Both the position numbers and the translations under genes were made by a program. Below, piece after piece: positions 8,549-16,588 of a stretch of DNA of 34,581 nt (position 1 is the stretch's first letter; every line of letters begins with the position of its first letter). The DNA is from Longimicrobium sp. (lineage in GTDB: Bacteria > Gemmatimonadota > Gemmatimonadetes > Longimicrobiales > Longimicrobiaceae): the NCBI RefSeq assembly GCF_035474595.1, contig NZ_DATIND010000115.1, forward strand, positions 1 through 34,581, in the 5' to 3' direction. The notes under the pieces are model-generated. The model made no database searches. It was not told where the DNA came from and saw only the letters and a list, made by a program, of their open reading frames with translations.

Positions 8549-8572
8549 CTTTTCGGTGCGTCGAGAGACGGC

Positions 8573-9985
8573 TTACGAATCCGATGGCACTGCCCGGCTG
8601 CCGCCCTTCCACACCAGGAACACGGGGATGCCGGCCAGGATCACGCCGAAGCAGATGAGCGTGACGACCGGATCGCTGATGAGCGCGTTCAGCAGCATGC
8701 CGACGGAGGCGATCAGGAAGATGGCGGGGACGACGGGGTAGCCCCAGGTGCGGTACGGGCGCGGGAAGTCCGGGCGGCGGCGCCGGAGGATGTAGACCGC
8801 GCCCACCGCCAGCGCGTAGAACGGCCAGATGCCGAGGATGAACGCGTCGGCCAGCTGCTCGAAGGTGCGGAACGAGACGTACGCGATCCCCAGCGCGGTG
8901 GCCAGCAGGATGGCGGCGTACGGCGTCCGGTAGCGCGGGTGCACCGCGGCGATGGGGCGGAAGAAGTTGCCGTCGTCGGCCATCGCGAAGAAGATGCGCG
9001 GGCCGGTCATCATCGAGCCGTTCAGCGCGCCGAACGCGCTCACCATCACCATCGCGGCCACCACCGACGAGCCGACGGCGCCGAACACCTTCGTCGCCGT
9101 GTCGGCGGCCACGAGCTTGGAGCCGACCATCTCCGGCACCGTCAGCACGTACAGGTAGGCGGCGTTCACGGCGATGTAGATGGCCACGATCCCCAGCACG
9201 CCGCCGATGATGGCGCGCGGCAGCGTCCGCGCGGGGTCTTTCACCTCGCCGGAGATGAAGGTGAGGTCGGCCCACCCGTCGTACGCCCACATCACCGACA
9301 CCAGCGCCAGCCCGAAGCCCGTCCACGTGGTGGGCGACCAGTCGATCGGGCCCGCGAAGGCGCCCTGCCCCGGCCGCGCAAAGAGGAAGGCGGCCACGGC
9401 GAGGCCGGCGATCGCCAGCACCTTGGCCAGCGTGCTCAGGTCCTGCACCGCCGCCGCCCACCGCACCGAGCGCAGGTTGGCCAGCCCCAGCAGGAGGATG
9501 GCCGCCGCCGCAACAAGCCGCATCCCCAGGTCGCCGTAGTGGAAGAAGCGCCCCGCGTACTCGGCGAAGAGCACGGCGATGGCGCCCAGCGCGCTGGGGC
9601 GGATCACCAGCAGCTCCGTCCACCCGAAGAGGAAGGCGGGGAGCGGGCCGTACCCCTCGCGGATGAAGACGTAGATGCCGCCCGAGCGCGGGAACATGGT
9701 GGCCAGCTCGGCGATGGCCAGCGCGCCGGTGAGCGCCACCAGCGCGCCCACGATCCAGAGCAGCGACATGGCGCCCACGGTGCCCACGCGCGCCGCCACG
9801 CCGTTCTCGCCGCCCACGATGCGGAAGATGCCGCTGCCGATGGTGGACCCGACGAGCACCGCGGCGGCGCTCCACACGCCCAGGCTGCGCGGCAGCCGGT
9901 CGGCCGCGGCTGCGCGCGCCTCGCTGGCGGTGGCGGCGGCAGTGCGCTCGTCGCGGACGTCGCGCGCGATGGGGGGCTGCGGCAT
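8573..9985 (-). CDS. APC superfamily amino acid permease
   Basis: A 470-residue inner-membrane transporter with about 12 hydrophobic helices. The first helix carries the amino-acid-permease signature GSTIGSGIF (residues 46-54), the unwound substrate-binding segment of this superfamily. A hydrophilic Ala/Arg-rich tail of about 35 residues precedes it. Start ATG 9985 is chosen because upstream codons give low-complexity sequence; no Shine-Dalgarno site is visible, so the true start could differ. The substrate cannot be told from sequence; the overall look is of LAT-type or general amino acid permeases. It is divergent from the S9 peptidase gene, whose peptide products it might import, which is inference from position only. 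Confidence 0.9.
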   Translation of the reverse strand: MPQPPIARDVRDERTAAATASEARAAAADRLPRSLGVWSAAAVLVGSTIGSGIFRIVGGENGVAARVGTVGAMSLLWIVGALVALTGALAIAELATMFPRSGGIYVFIREGYGPLPAFLFGWTELLVIRPSALGAIAVLFAEYAGRFFHYGDLGMRLVAAAAILLLGLANLRSVRWAAAVQDLSTLAKVLAIAGLAVAAFLFARPGQGAFAGPIDWSPTTWTGFGLALVSVMWAYDGWADLTFISGEVKDPARTLPRAIIGGVLGIVAIYIAVNAAYLYVLTVPEMVGSKLVAADTATKVFGAVGSSVVAAMVMVSAFGALNGSMMTGPRIFFAMADDGNFFRPIAAVHPRYRTPYAAILLATALGIAYVSFRTFEQLADAFILGIWPFYALAVGAVYILRRRRPDFPRPYRTWGYPVVPAIFLIASVGMLLNALISDPVVTLICFGVILAGIPVFLVWKGGSRAVPSDS

Positions 9986-10473
9986 GCGGGGCGTGGGGGC
10001 GCGGGTGGGGTCGCGGAGCTGCTGAGGGCTTGCGTGCGAAGCTAACAGATCCGCCGCGCGAGGGACAAGCACGGCGGATGGACAAGAGCCATCTACGGCG
10101 CGGGAACTCAGCGCGGATACAGATCCGGCTCGCCGGCCCGGCATCGCGCCCTCTCCGGCTCGCTCGCCGCCTCTCCCGTACCGGGAGAGGTAGCTGGACC
10201 GCCATCACCGGCACAACGAAACATCGGGGCGACCACAGGCCGCAGGGAGCGAACATGCCGGGCCGGCCCCCTCGCCCGGAACGGGAGAGGGCGAGCGCTC
10301 TCAGGCGCGGGGAGAGGGCGGGATGCCGCGGGAACGCACCGGTGGTAGTCCCGTGTCGAGGTTTCCCGCATCCCGAAGGGAACGCGGGCTGGCGGTTGGC
10401 CGTACCATGGCGCATCCTGTACGGCCTCTGGCAATCGAACACGCTACCGAAACCCATCTCCCAGGAAACGCGG
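9986..10473. repeat. intergenic region with CTCTCCCG-type inverted repeats
   Basis: This 488-bp divergent gap between the permease and S9 genes has no convincing gene. It contains CCTCTCCCG-TAC-CGGGAGAGG (10170-10190), a perfect 9-bp stem, and related words at about 10268-10318 (CTCGCCCGGAACGGGAGAGG, GGGGAGAGGGCGGGA). These look like degenerate copies of a dispersed repeat. Promoters for both genes should be here but I could not assign boxes with confidence. Confidence 0.45.
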
Positions 10474-12672
10474 ATGCAACTCAGGGCACGCCCGGCCGCG
10501 GCCGGGCTTACCTTTGCGCTCGCCCTGCTGGCCGGCGCCCCGGCGCGCGCCCAGCAGGACCAGCTCACCATCGAGCGCATCTTCTCCGGCGAGTTCCGGC
10601 TGCAGTCGCTCCCCGACTCGCGCTGGATGGCGGGCGGCCAGCGCTACTCGTACGTCACCGCCGACGGCGGCGTCACCAGCCTGGTGGCCGAGGATGCGCA
10701 GACGGGGAACAAGACGACGCTCGTAGACGGGCGGCGCCTGGTCCCCGCCGGGCAGACCAAGCCGATCGACATCGAGGACTACGAGTGGAGCGCGGACGAG
10801 AAGAAGCTCCTCATCTTCACCAACAGCCAGCCGGTGTGGCGGCAGAACACCAAGGGGCAGTTCTACGTCTACGACCTGGCGTCCCAGCGCCTGACGCCCG
10901 CGTCGACCGCCGCGGGGTGGCAGCAGTTCGCCAAGCTGTCGCCCGACGGGTCGAAGGTGGGCTTCGTGCGCGATAACAACCTGTGGGTGGCGGACCTGGC
11001 CACGGGGCGCGAGACGCAGCTCACGCGCGACGGCAGCGAGACCATCATCAACGGCACCTTCGACTGGGTGTACGAGGAGGAACTGGACCTGCGCGACGGG
11101 TGGCGGTGGAGCCCCGACGGGCAGCGCATCGCCTTCTGGCGCATCGACGACAATCCGGTGAAGCCGTTCTTCTGGATGCGCGACACCGGCGACCAGTACT
11201 CCGCCCCCATCTCCCTCCGTTACCCCAAGGCCGGCGCGCCGAACCCCACCGCCAGGCTCGGCGTGGTGGAGGTCGCCAGCGGGCGAACGACGTGGCTGCA
11301 GACGGGGGATGACAGCAGCGTCTACCTGGCGCGGATGGAGTGGGCCGATTCGCCGACGGAGATCGTCGTCCAGCGGCTGAACCGGCACCAGAACCGGCTG
11401 GACGTGATGATGGCGAACGCGGCCACCGGCGCCACGCGCACGCTCTTCACCGACGCCGACAGCGCGTGGGTGGAGGTGGACGACGACCTGGCGTTCATCA
11501 ACGGCGGCCGGCAGTTCATCTTCAGCAGCGAGCGCGACGGCTATAACCACCTGTACCTGTACAACCGCGACGGCAGCGTGGCCCGGCAGCTCACGCGCGG
11601 GCAGTGGGACGTGACGCAGGTGTTCGGGGTGGACGAGAAGAACGGCTGGGTCTACTTCTCCGCGACCGAGCAGGGGCCGCAGCAGCGCCACCTGTACCGC
11701 GTGCGGCTGGACGGCACCGGCTTCGCGCGGCTGACGAAGGAGCCGGGGACGCACGGGATCCAGCTTTCGCCCGAGACGCCGTACTACCTGGACACCTGGT
11801 CGCGCGCGGCCGCGCCGCCCGTGATCACCCTGCACCGCACCGACGGCAGCGTGGTGCGCACGCTGGTGGAGAACGCGGGGGCGCGGCAGCGGCTGGGCGC
11901 GCTGGCCATCCGCGAGCCGGAGTTCTTCACCTTCCGCACGAGCGACGGGACGCAGCTGAACGGGTCGATGATCAAGCCCGCCAACTTCGACCCGGCGAAG
12001 AAGTACCCGGTGCTGATGTACGTGTACGGCGGCCCGGGGTCGCAGACGGTGACCGACGCGTGGGGCGGCAGCCGCTACCTGTGGCACCAGCTGCTGGCGC
12101 AGCGCGGCTACATCGTGGTCTCGGTCGACAACCGGGGGACCGGCGGCCGCGGGAGCGCGTTCAAGAAGTCGACGTACCTGGACCTGGGCACGCGCGAGGC
12201 GGCCGACCAGATCGAGGCGGCGCGGTGGCTGGCGCAGCAGCCGTACGTGGACCCGCAGCGGCTGGGGATCTGGGGATGGAGCTACGGCGGGTACATGACC
12301 GCGTTCACGCTGGAGCAGCCGGGAAGCCCGTTCAAGGCGGGGATCTCGGTGGCGCCGGTGGCGGACTGGGGATTGTACGACAGCATCTACACCGAGCGCT
12401 TCATGCGCACGCCGCAGGAGAACCCCGAGGGGTACCGCCGCAGCTCGGCGGTGCGGAACGCCGCGGGGCTGCGCGCCAGGCTGCTGCTCATTCACGGCAG
12501 CGGCGACGACAACGTGCACTTCCAGAACAGCGTGCAGCTGGTGGACGCGCTGCAGGGCGCCGGGAAGCAGTTCAGCTTCATGATGTACCCGGACCGCAAC
12601 CACGCCATCGCCGGCGGGCGCACGATCCATCTCTACACGATGATGACGGACTGGATCACGCAGAATCTCTGA
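10474..12672 (+). CDS. exported S9 family dipeptidyl peptidase IV-type peptidase
   Basis: A 732-residue serine peptidase of the DPP IV subfamily, which releases Xaa-Pro/Ala dipeptides. ATG 10474 follows AGGAA; a signal peptide covers about residues 1-25 (ALALLAGAPARAQ). The N-terminal beta-propeller (about 60-450) includes the EE substrate-binding motif in DWVYEEELD. The alpha/beta-hydrolase domain has the nucleophile Ser603 in GWSYGGYM, Asp678 in HGSGDDNVHF and His710 in DRNHAI, the family order and spacing. Full length for the family. Likely periplasmic. An in-frame upstream ATG would add over 140 residues of low-complexity sequence and was rejected. Confidence 0.96.
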   Translation: MQLRARPAAAGLTFALALLAGAPARAQQDQLTIERIFSGEFRLQSLPDSRWMAGGQRYSYVTADGGVTSLVAEDAQTGNKTTLVDGRRLVPAGQTKPIDIEDYEWSADEKKLLIFTNSQPVWRQNTKGQFYVYDLASQRLTPASTAAGWQQFAKLSPDGSKVGFVRDNNLWVADLATGRETQLTRDGSETIINGTFDWVYEEELDLRDGWRWSPDGQRIAFWRIDDNPVKPFFWMRDTGDQYSAPISLRYPKAGAPNPTARLGVVEVASGRTTWLQTGDDSSVYLARMEWADSPTEIVVQRLNRHQNRLDVMMANAATGATRTLFTDADSAWVEVDDDLAFINGGRQFIFSSERDGYNHLYLYNRDGSVARQLTRGQWDVTQVFGVDEKNGWVYFSATEQGPQQRHLYRVRLDGTGFARLTKEPGTHGIQLSPETPYYLDTWSRAAAPPVITLHRTDGSVVRTLVENAGARQRLGALAIREPEFFTFRTSDGTQLNGSMIKPANFDPAKKYPVLMYVYGGPGSQTVTDAWGGSRYLWHQLLAQRGYIVVSVDNRGTGGRGSAFKKSTYLDLGTREAADQIEAARWLAQQPYVDPQRLGIWGWSYGGYMTAFTLEQPGSPFKAGISVAPVADWGLYDSIYTERFMRTPQENPEGYRRSSAVRNAAGLRARLLLIHGSGDDNVHFQNSVQLVDALQGAGKQFSFMMYPDRNHAIAGGRTIHLYTMMTDWITQNL

Positions 12673-12676
12673 ACCT

Positions 12677-12716
12677 GAAGTGCGGAAGTACGAGAGTACG
12701 GAAGTGCGTGAGTGCG
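12677..12716. repeat. 8-bp tandem repeat track (NNAGTGCG)
   Basis: Five consecutive 8-base units, GAAGTGCG, GAAGTACG, AGAGTACG, GAAGTGCG and TGAGTGCG, begin four bases after the S9 stop codon. The reverse complement of the same unit makes up the track at 14494-14564. Confidence 0.7.
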
Positions 12717-12846
12717 CTGGATCTGCGTGATCCGGCGCACTTCGCATTTCCGCGGATCGGGGTTGATGCGGCAACGCGTCCGGATCCTGCGGAGTCGAAC
12801 TCTTCATCTCGCGGCTTTCCTTCCCCCTTCGCCGAGCGAGCCTTCC

Positions 12847-13893
12847 ATGCGCGCCACGAACCGCATCGTCATCGTCTCCCTCCTGCTGGTCGCCGGGGTT
12901 GCGACGGACGCGCGGGCGCAGCAGGGGCCGGACACGGCGTGGGTGCCGAACGTGGCGCGGCCGGCGTACGCGGGGGGCGGGCCGCGGGTGGGGATCGACG
13001 AGGCGCATCACAACTTCCACACGGCGTCGGGGAACTATCGCCCGTTCGCCACGCTGCTGGCGCGCGACGGATACCGGGTCGCGGCGAGCACCCAGCCGTT
13101 CACGCGCGCGTCGCTGTTCGCGTTCGACGTGCTGGTGATCGCCAACGCGCGCGGCGGCGCCACGCTGGAGACGGTCGCCGAGCCGGCCTTCACCGCGGCC
13201 GAGCGGGCCGCGCTGCGCGACTGGGTGCGCGGCGGCGGCTCGCTGCTGCTGGTCGCCGACCACTTCCCGTTCGGGGCCGCGACCGAGGCGCTGTCGCTGG
13301 AGTTCGGGGTGGGGATGAGCAAGGGATACACGTTCGATTCGACCGCGACGGCGCGCGACCAGAACCCGAGCTTCCTTCGCTTCACGCGCGAGAACGGGCT
13401 GCTGGGCCGGCACGCGATCATGGACGGGCGCGACGCGGCGGAGCGCGTCTCCATCGTGCAGACGTTCACCGGGCAGTCGCTCACCGTCCCCGCGGGCGCG
13501 GCGGCGCTGCTGCGGCTCTCGCCCACGGCGCGGGACCGCGAGCCGCCCACCCGCGAGGAGCTGCAGGCGCAGGCCGCCGCCCGCCAGCGGATGGTGGACA
13601 GCCTGCGAGCCGCCCTGCGCGCCGGCGGCGGCCGTGACAGCACCCTGGTGCGCGCCGCGCCGATGCAGCTGACGGGGCCTCAGCGGTTCACGTCTGCGGC
13701 CGGACGCGCGCAGGGCGTGGCGCTCGCGTTCGGCGCCGGCCGCGTCGTCGTGCTCGGCGAGGCGGCGATGCTCAGCGCGCAGGTGGTGGACCTCCCCGGC
13801 CAGCCGACCATCCACATGGGGATGAACATCCCCGGCACCGACGACCAGCAGTTCGCGCTGAACGTGATGCACTGGCTGTCGCGGCTCTACTGA
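12847..13893 (+). CDS. exported protein with amidotransferase-like / DUF4350-type fold
   Basis: A 348-residue protein with a signal peptide (about 1-24, IVIVSLLLVAGVATDARAQ). The body resembles class I glutamine-amidotransferase-like exported proteins (DUF4350-type): VGIDEAHHNFHT, then FDVLVIANARGG, LRDWVRGGGSLLLVADHFPF and, near the end, GRVVVLGEAAMLSAQ and NVMHWLSRLY. No nucleophilic Cys elbow is seen, so a catalytic amidotransferase role is unlikely. A His-rich N-terminal loop is notable. Only a weak ribosome site (GAGCGAG) precedes ATG 12847. It lies 174 bp after the S9 gene with repeats in between, so an operon is uncertain. Function unknown. Confidence 0.8.
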   Translation: MRATNRIVIVSLLLVAGVATDARAQQGPDTAWVPNVARPAYAGGGPRVGIDEAHHNFHTASGNYRPFATLLARDGYRVAASTQPFTRASLFAFDVLVIANARGGATLETVAEPAFTAAERAALRDWVRGGGSLLLVADHFPFGAATEALSLEFGVGMSKGYTFDSTATARDQNPSFLRFTRENGLLGRHAIMDGRDAAERVSIVQTFTGQSLTVPAGAAALLRLSPTARDREPPTREELQAQAAARQRMVDSLRAALRAGGGRDSTLVRAAPMQLTGPQRFTSAAGRAQGVALAFGAGRVVVLGEAAMLSAQVVDLPGQPTIHMGMNIPGTDDQQFALNVMHWLSRLY

Positions 13894-14003
13894 TGCCGGA
13901 TCCCTGAACGACCTGGACCCGTCCTTCTCCGCCGCGGCACGAGACTGGCCGTCGTGGGCGCGCTCCCCGGAATCGCGTCTACATCTCACGGAGGCTGATC
14001 GCG

Positions 14004-14183
14004 ATGAAGAAGCTGCGACTGGAAACCGAGGACCTCAGGGTCGAGTCGTTCCCCACCGCCGCCGTGGCCGGCGAGCCGGGGACGGTGCACGCGCACGTCG
14101 GCACGCTGGCGCCGCCGTCGTGCCCCGCGCAGGTCTGCCAGACGTACGACGACACCGTCTGCGGCCTGACCTGGCGCTGCTAG
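14004..14183 (+). CDS. Cys-rich RiPP-like precursor peptide 5 (orphan)
   Basis: A 59-residue peptide with the leader MKKLRLETEDLRVESF, closely matching the peptide at 4495. ATG 14004 follows CGGAGG (13989-13994). The link GTVHAH (26-31) corresponds to GTVRGH in the cluster. The short core has only four Cys (40, 45, 53, 59), pattern C-x4-C-x7-C-x5-C with a C-terminal Cys as in the other members. It has its own terminator and no partner gene, 9 kb away from the cluster. It confirms that the leader is a mobile module attached to different cores. Modification is inferred from the leader only. Confidence 0.8.
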   Translation: MKKLRLETEDLRVESFPTAAVAGEPGTVHAHVGTLAPPSCPAQVCQTYDDTVCGLTWRC

Positions 14184-14208
14184 CAGCGACTGACCGATCA
14201 TCCTGGCA

Positions 14209-14240
14209 GCGAAGCCCGCCGGATTCCCGGCGGGCTTCGC
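14209..14240 (+). terminator. rho-independent terminator
   Basis: GCGAAGCCCGCCGG (14209-14222) and its exact complement (14227-14240) enclose an ATTC loop, 26 bases after the peptide stop, followed by TCGTTCG. A strong private terminator for a 180-bp gene suggests a high-output monocistronic transcript. Confidence 0.8.
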
Positions 14241-14633
14241 TCGTTCGCATCCCTCCGCGCGGCGATGCCGCATGCGCCGCGCCTCCGTGATTCCCCCTCA
14301 TCGGCGACTGAAGAAGTCGCAGCAACAACCACGGGAAGCCTCGCAAACTGTGCGAGGCTGATCCGCTCATTCCGTGGCATTGGCGCTCACGACCGATCTC
14401 CTTTCAACCCCCCGGGCGCGCGCAGCGCGGGGACGACTCAGCATGACGTCTCTCTGGGGGTTGGAATGCACAGGTGATTGCCAGATCCGGTATCACTCCC
14501 GCACTCCCGCACTCCCGCACTCCCGCACTCCCGCACTCCCGCACTCCGCACTCCCGCACTTTCGCACCAACAAGTCGGCGGCGGGAGCCGAAGCCCCCGC
14601 CGCCGCCGAACTCCCCGCGTCGCGCCGAAAAGA
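14241..14633. other. intergenic region with repeats
   Basis: Between the peptide terminator and the lysyl-oxidase-like gene there is no convincing gene. It contains a faint third trace of the repeat at 15-82 (CTCAGCATGACGTC, about 14437-14450) and the 8-bp tandem track at 14494-14564. Minus-strand transcription from the lipoprotein genes must end here, but I see no clear terminator. Confidence 0.5.
14494..14564. repeat. 8-bp tandem repeat track (CACTCCCG)
   Basis: Six perfect CACTCCCG units (14494-14541) are followed by a 7-base unit, another perfect unit and a degenerate one. On the minus strand this reads GGAGTGCG, the same NNAGTGCG unit as at 12677-12716. There are no spacers, so it is not CRISPR. 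Unit-number variation between strains would be expected. Confidence 0.85.
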
Positions 14634-15536
14634 TCACTGCGTCGGGCGGTTCTCGTCGTCGATGCCGTCCTCGGCCGTCTTGATGGTGCCGCCGGTCTTC
14701 CCCGTGCGGTCGGGGATGGTGAGGCGGATCTGGCCGACGTTGTCGTCGTAGCTGCTCTCGGGGAAGTTGTGGCAGAGCCCGTGGGTGTCCTTGAACAGGC
14801 AGGGCTCGCCCGCCGTCTGCGGGAAGCCGGGGTTCACGGTGATGCGCAGGATGTACTCGCCCGGCGGCGCCGGCTCGGCCGGGTCGTCGAGCACGAAGTA
14901 CTGCCCGCCCAGCGCCTTCACATAGGTATCGGCGTAGCCCACGCTGATTCCCTGGAAGCCCGCCGACTCGGGAGTGCCGCAGTTGCGGTACACCCACGGC
15001 GTGGTGCCGCCGTTGTTGTTGTTGAACGGCGTCGTGTCGATCATGCAGAAGCCCCGCTTGCGCGCCTTGATGGCAGTGCCCAGCGAGCCGTCGGCCCGCA
15101 CCGGGAACAGCTCGTACTTGGCGTAGTTGCGGAAGTGGAAGTGGTGGTGGCAGGCCGCGAACTCGTACAGCCCGTCGCTGTCGGCGTAGCTGCCGTCGCC
15201 GTTGGGGTCGATGTGCTCCCGCGGGTCGCCGATGAACACGTCGGCGTCGCCGATGTTGGGCGTGGTCACGGTGAAGCGCAGCAGGTAGTGGTCGCCCGGA
15301 GGCACGTCGCCCTCCTGCACCGAGCACAGGTTGGGCGCCAGGTTCTCGTGGGTGATCACCCAGCTGCTGGCCAGCTTGGCCGCGTCGACGACCAGGTTGG
15401 CCATGCCGTCCAGGTCCTGCGCGCGCCCCGCACGGACCGAGCCGGGCGCGGGCGAGGTGAGCGCCGTCCTGGGTCCTTCACAGGCGGCCAGCGCCGCGGC
15501 GGCGAGCAGCGCCGCCACCATCTTCCTTCCGTTCAT
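14634..15536 (-). CDS. lysyl-oxidase-like lipoprotein 1
   Basis: A 300-residue lipoprotein; ATG 15536 follows GGAGGA. The signal ends ALAAC with lipid Cys19. The body matches the lysyl oxidase family: copper-type motif CHHHFHFRNYAKYEL with Cys129 and His130, 132 and 134 in the H-x-H-x-H spacing, KRGFCMIDT with the Lys that supplies the LTQ cofactor in animals, GFQGISVGYADTY, and PGEYILRITVNP followed by YDDNVGQIRL. The residue aligned with the cofactor Tyr of human LOX looks like Ala, with Tyr one place earlier, so amine-oxidase activity is uncertain. Ca-binding-like DPNGDGSYADSDG lies before the His motif. Paralogue of the next gene, 116 bp upstream in transcription. Confidence 0.85.
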   Translation of the reverse strand: MNGRKMVAALLAAAALAACEGPRTALTSPAPGSVRAGRAQDLDGMANLVVDAAKLASSWVITHENLAPNLCSVQEGDVPPGDHYLLRFTVTTPNIGDADVFIGDPREHIDPNGDGSYADSDGLYEFAACHHHFHFRNYAKYELFPVRADGSLGTAIKARKRGFCMIDTTPFNNNNGGTTPWVYRNCGTPESAGFQGISVGYADTYVKALGGQYFVLDDPAEPAPPGEYILRITVNPGFPQTAGEPCLFKDTHGLCHNFPESSYDDNVGQIRLTIPDRTGKTGGTIKTAEDGIDDENRPTQ

Positions 15537-15652
15537 GGCATCCTCCGGATGGTCGGGACGGGGAAGCCGAAGCGGTCCCGGGGTGGGCGGGAAGTGCGCC
15601 CGGCAGGCGGCCGCCGGTCCCGCGGCGGCCGCCCGTACGTCAGGTTGGTGGC

Positions 15653-16588
15653 TCAGTGGCTCCCGTGAGCCTCGGGGTGGTGCGCCGCGTCCAGCTCCTC
15701 CTTGTACTGCCCCGCGCCCGGCCCGTAGCCCGTGCGGCCCACGCGGTCGGGGATCACGATCTGGACCTCGCCCACGTTGTTGTCGTAGCGCTTCTCGGCG
15801 AACATGTGGCACAGGCCCAGCGAATCCGTCACCGGGCACACCTGGCCCTTCACCGGGGCGAACGGCGGGTTGGCGGTCACGCGGATGAGGTACGTCCCCG
15901 GGCCCACCGGCTCGTTGGGGTCGGTGAGCAGGAAGAGCTGCCCGGGAAGCTGCTTCACGTACTCGTCGCCGAAGCCGGTGCTGATCCCCTGGTTGCCGTG
16001 CAGCGTCAGGTTGCCGCAGTTCTGGTAGTAGCCGGCCTTGGGCACGGCCGCGTCGGTCACCGTGGGCGTGGTGTCGAGCATGCAGAAGCCCCGCTTGCGC
16101 GACTGCACCGGCGTGCCCAGCGAGCCGTCGGGGTTCACCCGCAGCAGCTCGTACTTGGCGTAGTTGCGGAAGTGGAAGTGCTTGTGGCAGCTGGCGAACT
16201 CGAACAGGCCGTCCTGGTCGGAGAAGTTGCCGTCGCCGTTGGGGTCCATGTGCTTCAGCGGGTCGCCCACGTACAGGTCGGCGTCGCCCCAGTTCTCGAT
16301 CAGCACCGAAAAGCGCAGCGAGCGGTGCGTGCCGGTGGGGATGTTCCCCTCCTCCACGCTGCACTGGCCCGCGACGAAGTCTTCCTCGCGCACGTTCCAC
16401 GAACTGGCCAGCACGTTCGTGTTCACGACCAGGTCGGGGGTGCCGTCCAGGTCCTGCACCGCCGCGTGGCGGGGCGCGGCGGGCGCCGCCGGCGCGGTGA
16501 TCTGCTGCGACGCGCGCTCGCACGCCGCGAACACGACCGCCGCGGCCGCGGCCGCGATTCCAATCCTGGCTGCCGTCTTCACCTGCAT
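15653..16588 (-). CDS. lysyl-oxidase-like lipoprotein 2
   Basis: A 311-residue paralogue of the gene at 14634. ATG 16588 follows GGAGGA by 6; the open frame upstream is longer but not family-like. Lipobox FAAC with Cys23. Motifs in order: DPNGDGNFSDQDG, copper-type CHKHFHFRNYAKYEL (Cys134, His135, 137, 139), RKRGFCMLDT, GNQGISTGFGDEY, PGTYLIRVTANP and YDNNVGEVQI. At the LTQ Tyr position it appears to have Gly. The C-terminal tail is His-rich (AAHHPEAHGSH), a possible metal-acquisition tail absent from its partner. It is probably first in a two-gene unit. Function unknown; cross-linking of envelope proteins or a non-catalytic copper fold are options. Confidence 0.85.
   Translation of the reverse strand: MQVKTAARIGIAAAAAAVVFAACERASQQITAPAAPAAPRHAAVQDLDGTPDLVVNTNVLASSWNVREEDFVAGQCSVEEGNIPTGTHRSLRFSVLIENWGDADLYVGDPLKHMDPNGDGNFSDQDGLFEFASCHKHFHFRNYAKYELLRVNPDGSLGTPVQSRKRGFCMLDTTPTVTDAAVPKAGYYQNCGNLTLHGNQGISTGFGDEYVKQLPGQLFLLTDPNEPVGPGTYLIRVTANPPFAPVKGQVCPVTDSLGLCHMFAEKRYDNNVGEVQIVIPDRVGRTGYGPGAGQYKEELDAAHHPEAHGSH

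Larger units (their letters stand above)
8057..8572. other. intergenic region with AT-rich core
   Basis: This 516-bp gap separates the start of the S8 protease from the end of the APC permease (both on the minus strand). 8140-8210 is markedly AT-rich for this genome and carries a plus-strand promoter-like pair and a ribosome site before a mini-ORF at 8209. Repeat copy 2 occupies 8388-8454 and a terminator 8511-8548. The promoter of the S8 gene must lie near 8060-8200 but I could not choose one. Confidence 0.5.

Noticed and set aside
10030-10473. 880-residue form of the S9 peptidase starting at 10030
   Set aside because: It would place the signal peptide about 150 residues inside the protein and the added part is low-complexity Arg/Pro/Gly sequence.
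10444-13989. Very long minus-strand open frame opposite the S9 peptidase and its neighbour
   Set aside because: It is an Arg/His/Val-rich GC shadow lying antisense to two genes with clear family motifs and catalytic residues; no motif of its own.
14494-14564. CRISPR-like repeat array
   Set aside because: Units are 8 bp with no spacers; it is a simple tandem repeat.
15537-16523. Continuation of the first lysyl-oxidase-like frame through its neighbour
   Set aside because: The frame stays open by GC bias only; the ribosome site, signal peptide and lipobox start at 15536.
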